NCBI GenBank assembly: GCA_027031685.1
Contig: JALVPS010000194.1
Location: 1-5,539 of the forward strand
Direction of reading: 5' to 3'
DNA: 5,539 nucleotides
Origin: Gammaproteobacteria bacterium
GTDB lineage: Bacteria > Pseudomonadota > Gammaproteobacteria > UWMA-0217
Both the position numbers and the translations under genes were made by a program. The notes under the pieces were generated by a model. It was not told the DNA's origin. It worked only from the letters and a program-made list of their open reading frames with translations, and did no database searches. Shown piece after piece: positions 1 through 5,539 of the stretch (position 1 is the stretch's first letter; each line of letters begins with the position of its first letter).

Positions 1-10
1 ACCCCACCCC

Positions 11-943
11 ATGACCCTCCACCCCCGCATCGACGACCTGCTGGAGCTGCGCCACCAGGCGCGCACGCTGGGGGTGGCCTCCCACCACCTGGTCAATGCC
101 ACGCTGCTGGGGCTGTACCGCAGCGTGTTCCGTGGCGAGGGGCTGGATTTCGAGGAGGTGCGCGAGTACCGGGAGGGGGACGACATCCGCAACATGGACT
201 GGCGGGTGACGGCGCGCACGGGCACGGCGCATCTGAAGGTGTACCGGGAGGAGCGGGAGCGCAGCGTGCTGCTGTGCGTGGAGCAGGGGCCGGCCATGGA
301 TTTCGGCACGCGCGGCACGTTCAAGTCGGTGCAGGCGGCGCGGGCGGCGGCGCTGCTGGGCTGGTCGGCCAGTCTCAGCCACGACCGGGTGGGGATGCTG
401 CTGTGGGGCCCGGGCGCGCCGCGGGGGCTGTCCATCTTCCCGCCCCAGCGCGGGCGGCGCGCCCTGTGGCAGGGCCTGCACGCGCTGGCCAATCCGGATG
501 AGGCCGCGGCGCAGCAGGCGCCGGCCGGCACGCTGGAGGACGCCCTGCAGCGCCTCAAGCGCGGCCTGCACCACGGCTCGCTGATCTTTCTCATCGGCAG
601 TTTCGAGGGCGAGCTGGGGCAGACCGGCCGCATGCTGGGCGCCCTGCAGCAGCGCCACACGGTGGTGCTGCTGCCGGTAGACGACCCGGCCGACCGCAAG
701 CTGCCGGCCATGGGCCAGGTGCTGTTCGACGACGGCCAGGGCCACCTGCTGGCGGTGGAGACGGACGACGAGGCGGCCCGCGCCCGCTATCGCGCCGACT
801 GGGACGCGCGCCGCGCCGCCCTGCGCCAGCTGGCCAACCGGCTGGGCCTGCTGCTCATGCCGCTGCGCACCGACGAGGACGTGCACCGCACCCTGCTGGC
901 CGGCCTGCAGCGCCACGTGGAGCGGAGGCACCTGCCGCGATGA
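11..943 (+). CDS. DUF58 family protein of a MoxR/Bat operon
   Basis: This encodes 310 residues of a DUF58 protein, a VWA-like family that accompanies MoxR AAA+ ATPases. The family signature lies at residues 44-79 (GLDFEEVREYREGDDIRNMDW, then TAR at 67-69 and KVYRE at 76-80). No signal peptide or membrane segment is seen, so it is probably cytoplasmic. The strand that normally carries the metal-site motif reads VEQGPAM at 90-96, where relatives often have a D-x-S-x-S pattern, and the later strand reads LIGSFEG (194-200) where an S-D-F is common, so metal binding looks lost or altered. The ATG at 11 gives a plausible N-terminus (HPRIDDLLELRHQA), but no Shine-Dalgarno is visible in the ten bases before it and the frame is open to the window edge, so the true start could lie further upstream. 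It overlaps the next gene by 4 bases. The family call is firm; the biochemical role is not known. Confidence 0.93.
   Translation: MTLHPRIDDLLELRHQARTLGVASHHLVNATLLGLYRSVFRGEGLDFEEVREYREGDDIRNMDWRVTARTGTAHLKVYREERERSVLLCVEQGPAMDFGTRGTFKSVQAARAAALLGWSASLSHDRVGMLLWGPGAPRGLSIFPPQRGRRALWQGLHALANPDEAAAQQAPAGTLEDALQRLKRGLHHGSLIFLIGSFEGELGQTGRMLGALQQRHTVVLLPVDDPADRKLPAMGQVLFDDGQGHLLAVETDDEAARARYRADWDARRAALRQLANRLGLLLMPLRTDEDVHRTLLAGLQRHVERRHLPR
924..928 (+). promoter_or_regulatory. Shine-Dalgarno for the DUF4381 gene
   Basis: GGAGG lies inside the end of the DUF58 gene, 11 bases before the ATG at 940. The start codon overlaps the DUF58 stop (ATGA), so reinitiation by ribosomes finishing DUF58 is likely. 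Confidence 0.6.
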
Positions 944-1467
944 ACGCCACCGCCGCCCTCGGCCCGCTGCGCGACATCCGCGGTCTGGACCCCATGCCCT
1001 GGTGGCCGCCGGCACCGGGCTGGTGGCTGCTGGCCCTGGCCGGGCTGGCGGTGTTGCTGGCCCTGCTGTGGGGCTGGCACCGCTGGCGCGTCAAGCGCTT
1101 GGGCTGGCGCATCGCCGCCCGCCGCGAGCTGCGCGCCCTGCGCCGCCGCCTACCAGGGCTGGACGGCAAGCAGGCCGCCGCCGAGACCTCGGAGCTGATC
1201 CGCCGCATCGCCATGGCCCGCTGCGGGCGGGCCGCCTGCGCCGGGCTGTCCGGCGAGGCCTGGCTGGCCTGGCTGGCCGAGCGCGACCCGCAGGGCTTCG
1301 ACTGGCGCCGCGAGGGGCGCTTCCTGCTCACCCTGCCCTACGCGCCGCGGGTGGACGACCCGGCGGCGCGGGCCCAGGTCGCCCGCCTGCTCGCGGCCCT
1401 GGGGCCGTGGCTGGCGGCGCCCGACGAGCCGTCCGCCCCGGCCAGCGCGGAGGCGGGCCATGTTTGA
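940..1467 (+). CDS. DUF4381 single-span membrane protein
   Basis: This 175-residue protein has the hallmarks of DUF4381, a small membrane protein found between the DUF58 and BatA genes in proteobacterial Bat operons. The N-terminus carries the family pattern LRDIRGLDPMPWWPPAPGWW (residues 10-29), followed by one hydrophobic segment at about 28-47. The segment after it is strongly basic (HRWRVKRLGWRIAARRELRALRRR, residues 47-70), so by the positive-inside rule the C-terminal part is cytoplasmic. Residues 76-160 form an alpha-helical region (SELIRRIAMARC, GEAWLAWLAER, RFLLTLPYAP) of unknown function. The start is ATG at 940 within an ATGA overlap, and the stop lies 8 bases inside the following BatA gene. 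No enzymatic motif is visible. It may be an adaptor between the cytoplasmic DUF58 protein and the periplasmic VWA proteins, which is inference from topology and position. Confidence 0.88.
   Translation: MNATAALGPLRDIRGLDPMPWWPPAPGWWLLALAGLAVLLALLWGWHRWRVKRLGWRIAARRELRALRRRLPGLDGKQAAAETSELIRRIAMARCGRAACAGLSGEAWLAWLAERDPQGFDWRREGRFLLTLPYAPRVDDPAARAQVARLLAALGPWLAAPDEPSAPASAEAGHV
1449..1453 (+). promoter_or_regulatory. Shine-Dalgarno for the BatA-like gene
   Basis: GGAGG lies 6 bases before the ATG at 1460, near-ideal spacing, inside the end of the DUF4381 gene. It supports the ATG at 1460 and an 8-base overlap between the two genes. Confidence 0.75.
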
Positions 1468-2482
1468 CTTCGCCTGGCCCTGGTTCGCCCTGCTGCTGCC
1501 CCTGCCGCTGCTGGTGCGCCGCTGGTGGCGCGCGCGCGACGCGGACGGCGGCGAGGACAGCACGCGCCTCACCTTGCGCCACCCCGCCCTGGCGCGGCTG
1601 CAGGCCGCCTTCGCCACCAGCGCGCCGCGCCCCACCCTGGCGGCGCGACTGCGGCTGGGCGCACTGTGGGCGGTGTGGGTGCTGGGCGTGCTGGCGCTCA
1701 TGAACCCGCGCTGGCTGGAGGCGCACACCGAGCAGCACAGCCCCGGCTACGACCTCATGCTGGCCGTGGACGGCTCGCGCTCCATGGAGGCGCTGGACTT
1801 CTCCTCCGGCAACCGCCAGATCACGCGCATGGCCGTGGTGAAGGGGGTCATCGACCGCTTCATCGCCGCCCGCGAGAACGACCGCATCGGCCTCATCCTG
1901 TTCGGCGACCAGGCCTACCTGCTGGCGCCGCTCACCCGCGACCGGGCCGCGGTGCGCACCATGGTGCGCCACATCGCCACGCGCATGGCCGGCGACGGCA
2001 CGGCCATCGGCGACGCCATCGGCCTGGCGGTGAAGAAGCTGCGCGAGCGGCCGCCCGGCGCGCGCGTGCTCATCCTCATCACCGACGGCGAGAACACCTC
2101 CGGCACCCTGCCGCCGCGCACCGCCGCCGAGCTGGCGCGGCAGGAGGGCGTGCGCATCTACGCCATCGGCGTGGGCAGCACCGGGCTGGTGCCCTTCCGC
2201 GAGAACGGTGTGCTGCAGTACGCCAACATGCAGATCGACGAGCCGCTGCTGAAGTCCATCGCCCAGGTCACCGGCGGCGCCTACTACCGGGCCACGGACG
2301 CCGCCGCCCTGGACGCCGTGTACCGGCAGATCGACCGCCTGCAACGCACCGACGCCGAGCCGCGCACGGTGCTGGTGCCCACCCCCCTGTACCGCTGGCC
2401 GCTGGCACTGGCCCTGCTGCCGCTGGCCTGGCTGGGCCTGCACCCGGACGGCAACCGGCGCCGGCGGGAGGCGCGCCCGTGA
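1460..2482 (+). CDS. batA: BatA-like membrane-anchored VWA protein
   Basis: This 340-residue protein has the usual BatA size and layout: a hydrophobic segment at about 8-19, a basic loop (RRWWRAR, 20-26), a second segment at about 66-81, a VWA domain at about 97-295, and a C-terminal segment at about 311-327 followed by a basic tail (NRRRREARP). The positive-inside rule places the VWA domain in the periplasm. The metal-ion-dependent adhesion site looks complete: D104-G-S106-R-S108, T181 in GDGTAIGDAIG, and D209 in LITDGEN. Further BatA-type stretches are DRIGLILFGDQAYLLAPLT (141-159) and QIDEPLLKSIAQVTGGAYYRA (258-278). VWA domains with this site bind a divalent cation and mediate protein contacts; the partners here are probably the neighbouring BatB and TPR proteins. 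The start is set by GGAGG at 1449-1453, and the stop overlaps the next GTG (GTGA). The BatA assignment rests on order and sequence pattern and is confident; the physiological role is not settled for the family. Confidence 0.93.
   Translation: MFDFAWPWFALLLPLPLLVRRWWRARDADGGEDSTRLTLRHPALARLQAAFATSAPRPTLAARLRLGALWAVWVLGVLALMNPRWLEAHTEQHSPGYDLMLAVDGSRSMEALDFSSGNRQITRMAVVKGVIDRFIAARENDRIGLILFGDQAYLLAPLTRDRAAVRTMVRHIATRMAGDGTAIGDAIGLAVKKLRERPPGARVLILITDGENTSGTLPPRTAAELARQEGVRIYAIGVGSTGLVPFRENGVLQYANMQIDEPLLKSIAQVTGGAYYRATDAAALDAVYRQIDRLQRTDAEPRTVLVPTPLYRWPLALALLPLAWLGLHPDGNRRRREARP
2466..2471 (+). promoter_or_regulatory. Shine-Dalgarno deciding the GTG start of the BatB-like gene
   Basis: GGGAGG lies 7 bases before the GTG at 2479. 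Together with the GTGA overlap with the BatA stop, it fixes the BatB start although the frame stays open for more than 300 codons upstream. Confidence 0.75.
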
Positions 2483-3504
2483 GCGCCCTGGCCGGCCTGC
2501 ACCTCGCGCAGCCCTGGTGGCTGCTGGGCCTGCTGGCCTTGCCCGCCGTGTGGCTGTGGCTGCGCCACACCCGCCCCGCCCCGCGCCAGCCGCGCGTGGA
2601 GCGCTACGCCGACCCGCAACTGCTGCCCCACCTGCTGGGCAGCAGCCGGCGCGAGGGCCAGGGCCGCAGCCGCCACTGGCAGCGCTGGGCCGTGCTGTGG
2701 ACCCTGCTGCTGCTGGCCCTGGCCGGCCCGCGCTGGGACTTCCATGAGATCCGCAGCTACCGGCCCGGCACCGACGTGGTGGTGCTGCTGGACATCTCCC
2801 GCTCCATGGCCGTGGAGGACGTGATGCCCTCGCGCCTGAGCCGCGCCCGGCAGGAGATCGACGACCTGCTGCGCCAGGGCGCCGGCCTGCGCGTGGGCCT
2901 GGTGGCCTTCGCCTCCGTGGCCCACGTGGTGTCGCCCCTCACCGAGGATCACCGCAGCCTGCGCCGCCTGCTGCCCGCCCTGGGGCCGGACCTGGTGCAG
3001 TTCCCCGGCAGCCGCCTGAGCACCGCCCTGCGCCTGGCCGGGGCCATGCTCGGCGAGCGCGATGATCCCGACATCGGCCGCCACATCCTGGTCATCAGCG
3101 ACGGCGACGTGGCCGACAGCGACCTGTTCGCCACCGTGGCCGAGCTGCGCCGGCGCGGCATCCACGTCTCCGCCCTGGGGGTGGGCACGGCGCGGGGCGG
3201 CGAGGTGCCCGACGGCCCCTTGAGCAGCCTCACCGACCGCTGGGGCAACCCCGTGCGCTCCGCCCTCAACACCGAGCTTTTGCAGGCCGTGGCCCGCGAC
3301 GGCGGCGGTCGCTATGTGACCGCCGCCTACCTGGACGACGACACGCGCCAGCTGCTGGCCACCTTCCGCCACCACGGCGGCCGGGCCGAGCAAGGGCAGG
3401 CGCGCATCGTCGTCTGGCACGAGCGCTACTACCTGCTGCTGGCGCCGGCCCTGGCCCTGCTGTTGCCCTGGTTCCGCCGCCGCGCGGCTGGAGACGCCCC
3501 ATGA
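2479..3504 (+). CDS. batB: BatB-like membrane-anchored VWA protein
   Basis: Starting at GTG 2479 this encodes 341 residues, the usual length for a stand-alone BatB. The layout mirrors BatA: hydrophobic segment at about 13-29 (PWWLLGLLALPAVWLWL), basic loop, second segment at about 69-82, VWA domain at about 97-295, and a third segment at about 317-331 followed by RRR. By the positive-inside rule the VWA domain is periplasmic. The metal site is present as D105-I-S107-R-S109, with S178 or nearby residues in PGSRLSTAL in the Thr position and D208 in VISDGD. BatB-type stretches include SRLSRARQEIDDLL (118-131) and GLRVGLVAFASVAHVVSPLT (136-155). The frame is open upstream to a GTG at 1525, but those extra codons overlap BatA and read as Ala/Arg/Pro/Gly-rich junk, so the long version is rejected. 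The first internal ATG falls within the metal-site motif and cannot be the start. Unlike many gammaproteobacterial relatives, it lacks a fused TPR half, which is instead the next gene. Confidence 0.92.
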   Translation: MSALAGLHLAQPWWLLGLLALPAVWLWLRHTRPAPRQPRVERYADPQLLPHLLGSSRREGQGRSRHWQRWAVLWTLLLLALAGPRWDFHEIRSYRPGTDVVVLLDISRSMAVEDVMPSRLSRARQEIDDLLRQGAGLRVGLVAFASVAHVVSPLTEDHRSLRRLLPALGPDLVQFPGSRLSTALRLAGAMLGERDDPDIGRHILVISDGDVADSDLFATVAELRRRGIHVSALGVGTARGGEVPDGPLSSLTDRWGNPVRSALNTELLQAVARDGGGRYVTAAYLDDDTRQLLATFRHHGGRAEQGQARIVVWHERYYLLLAPALALLLPWFRRRAAGDAP

Positions 3505-5411
3505 GGCGCGCCGCCCTCGCCCTGGCCTGCCTGTTGCTGCCCGCCCTGGCCAGCCCCGGCTGGTTCCGCACCGACACCCAGGAAGGCTACCGCCTCTTCC
3601 AGCAAGGCCGGTACCGCGCCGCCGCCCGGCACTTCCAGGACCCCTACCGCAAGGGCGTGGCCCTGTACCGGGCCGGCGAGTACGCCGCCGCGGCCGCCGC
3701 CTTCGCCGCCCCGCAGCGGCAGGCCGTGGCCCTGGACGCCCGCTACAACCTGGGCAACGCCTGGTTCCGGCTGGGCGACTACCGCAAGGCCATCGACGCC
3801 TACACCCAGGTGCTGAAAGCGCGGCCCGACCACGAGGATGCCGCTCACAACCTGGCCCTGGCGCGCGCCGCCCTCGGCCTGCCCCCGGAACCCCAGCCGA
3901 AGGAGGACGAAGCGGAAGAGCGGGAAGCGCCCGAGCAGCAGGCCCGCAAGGCGCAGTCGCAGGAAAAACAGCCGTCCCCGGACGAGGAGAGAGCCCCCTC
4001 GCCCCAGCCGCACAGCGCGCCCCAGGACGAGGCCGAGGAGCGCCAGCAGGCCGACCGGCAGACGGACGCGCGGCAGGACGAGCAGTCCCGCTCGGGCCAG
4101 CAGGCGCAGGCACAGCAGCAGCCTGCCGACCAGCCGTCCTCGCAACCACGGCAGCAATCCGAGCAGCAACAAACGGAGCAGCAGTCAGAGCAGGAGCAGT
4201 CGGAACAGCAGCAGTCCGACCAACAGCAGTCCCAGCAGCAACAGCAGTCCGGACAGCAATCCGAGGAGCAGCAATCCGGGCAGCAGTCGCAGCAACAGCA
4301 GCAGTCCGGGCAGCAATCGTCGGAACAGCAGCAGTCGCAGGGGGAGCAGTCCGGCCAGCAACAGCAGCAGTCCAGCGGCCAGCAATCGGGCCAGCAGGCG
4401 GGGGCGGATGAGCAGTCCGAAGGCCAGTCCGCCGACCGGCAACAGGGCGAGTCTGGCCAGGGCCAGGCCGACGGCAAGCGCAGCGAGGCCAGCGACCAGC
4501 AACGGGGCCAGGGGCAGCAGGGCGGGGCCAGCGACGACCAGGCGGGCGAGCAGTCCGACCACAGCGCGGGGGCGGACAGCCAGGACGAGCAGGGCGAGGG
4601 CGAGGACACGGCCAGCCGCCAGGACGGGGCCGGCAGCGACGCGGCGCAGAGTCACGCCGCACAGGGCCAGGACCAGTTGCAGCCGCCCCGGGACCAGGGC
4701 GGAGAAAAGGACGACACCCAACCGCCCACAGCCGGCGAAGAGCAGCCCGAGCAGCGCGGCGAGCAGGGTGAGGGGGACCGGCAGGCCGAGCCCCACCTGC
4801 GGCCGGACACGTCGTCACGGCAGGACAAGGCCGGCCAGGGCGAGCGCGAGCGGGACGAGGCCGGTGGCAACAAGGGGGAGCAGCCACCCAGGGCGGCCGG
4901 CGACGGCAAGGCCGAGCAGAAGGCGGCCGGCAGCGAGCGTCCCGGCGAGGCCGAGGACGAAAAACCGGCCACCGGGGCCGAGCGCCCGCCACAGCAGGAA
5001 CGGCCCGGCGAGGGCGGACTTGACAAAGTATATGGCCCGCCGCCGCCCGATGGGGCACGCTCGGCGGAGCGGCCACACGACGCGGCCGGCGCCCGCCCCG
5101 GCCGGCGGCTGCTGTTCCGCCCCGGGGCGACCGCGCGGCCCGGTGAACAGACGCCCCCACCGGACGCGCCGGACAACCAGGAGGCGGCCACCGAATTCCA
5201 GCAGCGCGGCGAGCAGGGCCGGGCCGGCGAGAGCGACCAGGGCGCCGCCGCCGGCGAGGCGCAGCGGGCCATCGACCCGGCCCTCATGGAGCAGTGGCTG
5301 GGCCAGGTGGAGGGCGACCCAGCCGAGCTGCTGCGCCGCCAGTTCCTGTACGAAGAGCGCCGTCTGCTGCAGCAGCAGGGGGGGCAGTGGGTCGAGCCCC
5401 GGCCTTGGTGA
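3501..5411 (+). CDS. BatC-like exported TPR protein with very long disordered linker
   Basis: This 636-residue protein has four parts. Residues 1-17 are a signal peptide (MRR, hydrophobic core, ALA before S18), so it should be periplasmic; C10 has no proper lipobox. Residues 27-125 contain about three TPR-like helical hairpins, the clearest being ARYNLGNAWFRLGDYRKAID (80-99), preceded by EGYRLFQQGRYRAAARHFQDP and YRKGVALYRAGEYAAAAAAF, which resemble the TPR part of VWA-TPR BatB/C proteins. Residues about 128-590 are low-complexity and predicted disordered: mixed charge first, then Gln/Ser-rich (about 194-320), then a Gly/Asp/Glu/Arg/Pro polyampholyte. Residues 594-622 form a short conserved-looking tail (MEQWLGQVEGDPAELLRRQF and following). 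The length is far above a usual BatC because of the linker. The ATG sits in an ATGA overlap with the BatB stop, with GGAG at 3490-3493. TPRs generally bind proteins, here plausibly the VWA domains. The BatC-type call rests on the TPR head, tail motif and position. Confidence 0.88.
   Translation: MRRAALALACLLLPALASPGWFRTDTQEGYRLFQQGRYRAAARHFQDPYRKGVALYRAGEYAAAAAAFAAPQRQAVALDARYNLGNAWFRLGDYRKAIDAYTQVLKARPDHEDAAHNLALARAALGLPPEPQPKEDEAEEREAPEQQARKAQSQEKQPSPDEERAPSPQPHSAPQDEAEERQQADRQTDARQDEQSRSGQQAQAQQQPADQPSSQPRQQSEQQQTEQQSEQEQSEQQQSDQQQSQQQQQSGQQSEEQQSGQQSQQQQQSGQQSSEQQQSQGEQSGQQQQQSSGQQSGQQAGADEQSEGQSADRQQGESGQGQADGKRSEASDQQRGQGQQGGASDDQAGEQSDHSAGADSQDEQGEGEDTASRQDGAGSDAAQSHAAQGQDQLQPPRDQGGEKDDTQPPTAGEEQPEQRGEQGEGDRQAEPHLRPDTSSRQDKAGQGERERDEAGGNKGEQPPRAAGDGKAEQKAAGSERPGEAEDEKPATGAERPPQQERPGEGGLDKVYGPPPPDGARSAERPHDAAGARPGRRLLFRPGATARPGEQTPPPDAPDNQEAATEFQQRGEQGRAGESDQGAAAGEAQRAIDPALMEQWLGQVEGDPAELLRRQFLYEERRLLQQQGGQWVEPRPW
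4152..4436 (+). repeat. Degenerate Gln/Ser-coding repeat tract within the TPR gene
   Basis: This stretch encodes residues 218-312 of the TPR protein and contains only Gln, Ser, Glu, Gly, Asp, Thr and Ala: no Lys, Arg, His, aromatic or aliphatic residue beyond Ala. The DNA is built from imperfect copies of a CAGCAGTCC-GG-type unit (QQS-G or QQS-E), with CAA interspersed among CAG and with TCC, TCG and TCA used for Ser. Gln runs reach five residues three times (245-249, 264-268, 286-290). An exact 18-base copy, GTCGGAACAGCAGCAGTC, occurs at 4199-4216 and again at 4319-4336, exactly 120 bases (40 codons) apart. All differences preserve the reading frame. Confidence 0.85.
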
Positions 5412-5412
5412 C

Positions 5413-5420
5413 GAGGGGAG
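5413..5420 (+). promoter_or_regulatory. Shine-Dalgarno for the last, partial gene
   Basis: GAGGGGAG lies in the 14-base gap after the TPR stop and ends 5 bases before the ATG at 5426. It is the only ribosome binding site of the window that is not inside a coding region, so this gene has its own strong initiation signal, not a stop-start overlap. Confidence 0.75.
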
Positions 5421-5425
5421 AGAAA

Positions 5426-5539
5426 ATGCACAAGCGCATCAAGCACCTGGTGATGACGACGGCCCTGCTGGCCGGCACCCTGGCCGCCGGCCCCGTCCCG
5501 GCGGGCTGGCAGGTGAGCGCCGGCAGCGGCCACTGGGGC
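5426..5539 (+). CDS. Exported protein, N-terminal fragment (cut by window end)
   Basis: The first 38 codons of an open frame run to the window edge. They read as a signal peptide: basic start (MHKRIKH), hydrophobic core (LVMTTALLAGTLAAG), and a VPA motif at 24-26 suggesting cleavage before G27, followed by GWQVSAGSGHWG. The ATG has a strong Shine-Dalgarno (GAGGGGAG at 5413-5420) and lies 14 bases after the TPR gene stop, so it is probably in the same transcript. In Bat operons the usual next gene is BatD, an exported, C-terminally anchored protein with beta-sandwich domains, and this fits position and export. However, the visible mature start does not show the typical BatD opening (an A-S-V-D-R-x-x-like strand), and the Gly/Ser/Trp-rich residues could belong to another secreted protein. 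I do not assign a family. Confidence 0.75.
   Translation, partial: MHKRIKHLVMTTALLAGTLAAGPVPAGWQVSAGSGHWG

Noticed and set aside
3501..3551. Cys at residue 10 of the TPR protein as a lipoprotein attachment site.
   Set aside because: The residues before it (A-L-A) do not form a lipobox and it falls too early within the hydrophobic core; A15-L16-A17 fits ordinary signal peptidase cleavage.
4152..4436. Repeats at first sight suggesting a CRISPR array or non-coding satellite.
   Set aside because: Units are short and imperfect, with no constant repeat and unique spacers, and every change keeps the + strand reading frame open; it is a coding low-complexity tract.
3845..4609. Minus-strand frame rich in Cys and Ser, resembling a cysteine-rich repeat protein.
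   Set aside because: It is the reverse complement of the Gln/Ser repeat tract (CAG/CAA and Ser codons read as Cys, Ser and Asp); no ribosome binding site or known fold supports it.
5020..5025. Perfect TTGACA, a possible -35 box inside the TPR gene that could drive the last gene.
   Set aside because: At 17 bases downstream the sequence is CGCCCG, with no -10-like element at any normal spacing; the AT-rich TATAT lies too close. It is explained by the LDKVYG codons.
2284..5160. Very long minus-strand open frame (958 codons) covering BatB and most of the TPR gene.
   Set aside because: It is an antisense shadow of GC-rich genes where third-position G/C removes stop codons; its translation is Arg/Pro/Ala/Gly-rich with no domain, and the + strand genes have clear family motifs.
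1..5539. The possibility that the window is a new defence or secretion system.
   Set aside because: DUF58, DUF4381, two VWA proteins and TPR in this order form a recognised Bat/MoxR operon; no nuclease, toxin, transposase or secretion component is present.

Overview
The window holds one side of a Bat (Bacteroides aerotolerance) / MoxR-associated operon, all on the + strand: a DUF58 protein, a DUF4381 membrane protein, two membrane-anchored von Willebrand factor A (VWA) proteins of BatA and BatB type, a TPR protein of BatC type, and the first 38 codons of an exported protein cut by the window end. Base composition is very GC-rich (by eye about 70% or more, with G/C strongly preferred at third positions). 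This gene order, and a C-terminal motif in the TPR protein like that of VWA-TPR fusion proteins of gammaproteobacteria, suggest a high-GC gammaproteobacterium. That assignment is an inference; no rRNA or marker gene is present.

Layout: DUF58 (11-943), DUF4381 (940-1467), BatA-like VWA (1460-2482), BatB-like VWA (2479-3504, GTG start), BatC-like TPR protein (3501-5411), then 14 bases containing a strong Shine-Dalgarno and the start of a secreted protein (5426 to the window end). The first five genes overlap by 4 or 8 bases (ATGA, 8 bases, GTGA, ATGA), which points to one transcript with translational coupling. No promoter, terminator, RNA gene, mobile element or CRISPR array is visible, and no stretch over 300 bases lacks a gene. 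The MoxR-type AAA+ ATPase usually found next to DUF58 would lie just upstream, off the window.

How the parts may work together: by family knowledge, MoxR ATPases act with DUF58 and VWA partners as a chaperone-like or stress-tolerance system. The positive-inside rule places both VWA domains in the periplasm between membrane segments. The TPR protein has a cleavable signal peptide and should be in the same compartment. DUF58 has no membrane segment and should be cytoplasmic, and DUF4381 is a single-span protein with a basic cytoplasmic tail that could link the two sides.

The operon is a known type, not a new system. Its most unusual part is the TPR protein, in which about 460 residues of disordered low-complexity sequence, including a Gln/Ser-rich stretch made of degenerate repeats, separate the TPR head from a short conserved tail. 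Also notable are a degenerate metal-site motif in DUF58, the split of VWA and TPR into two overlapping genes, and a last gene that does not look like the expected BatD.
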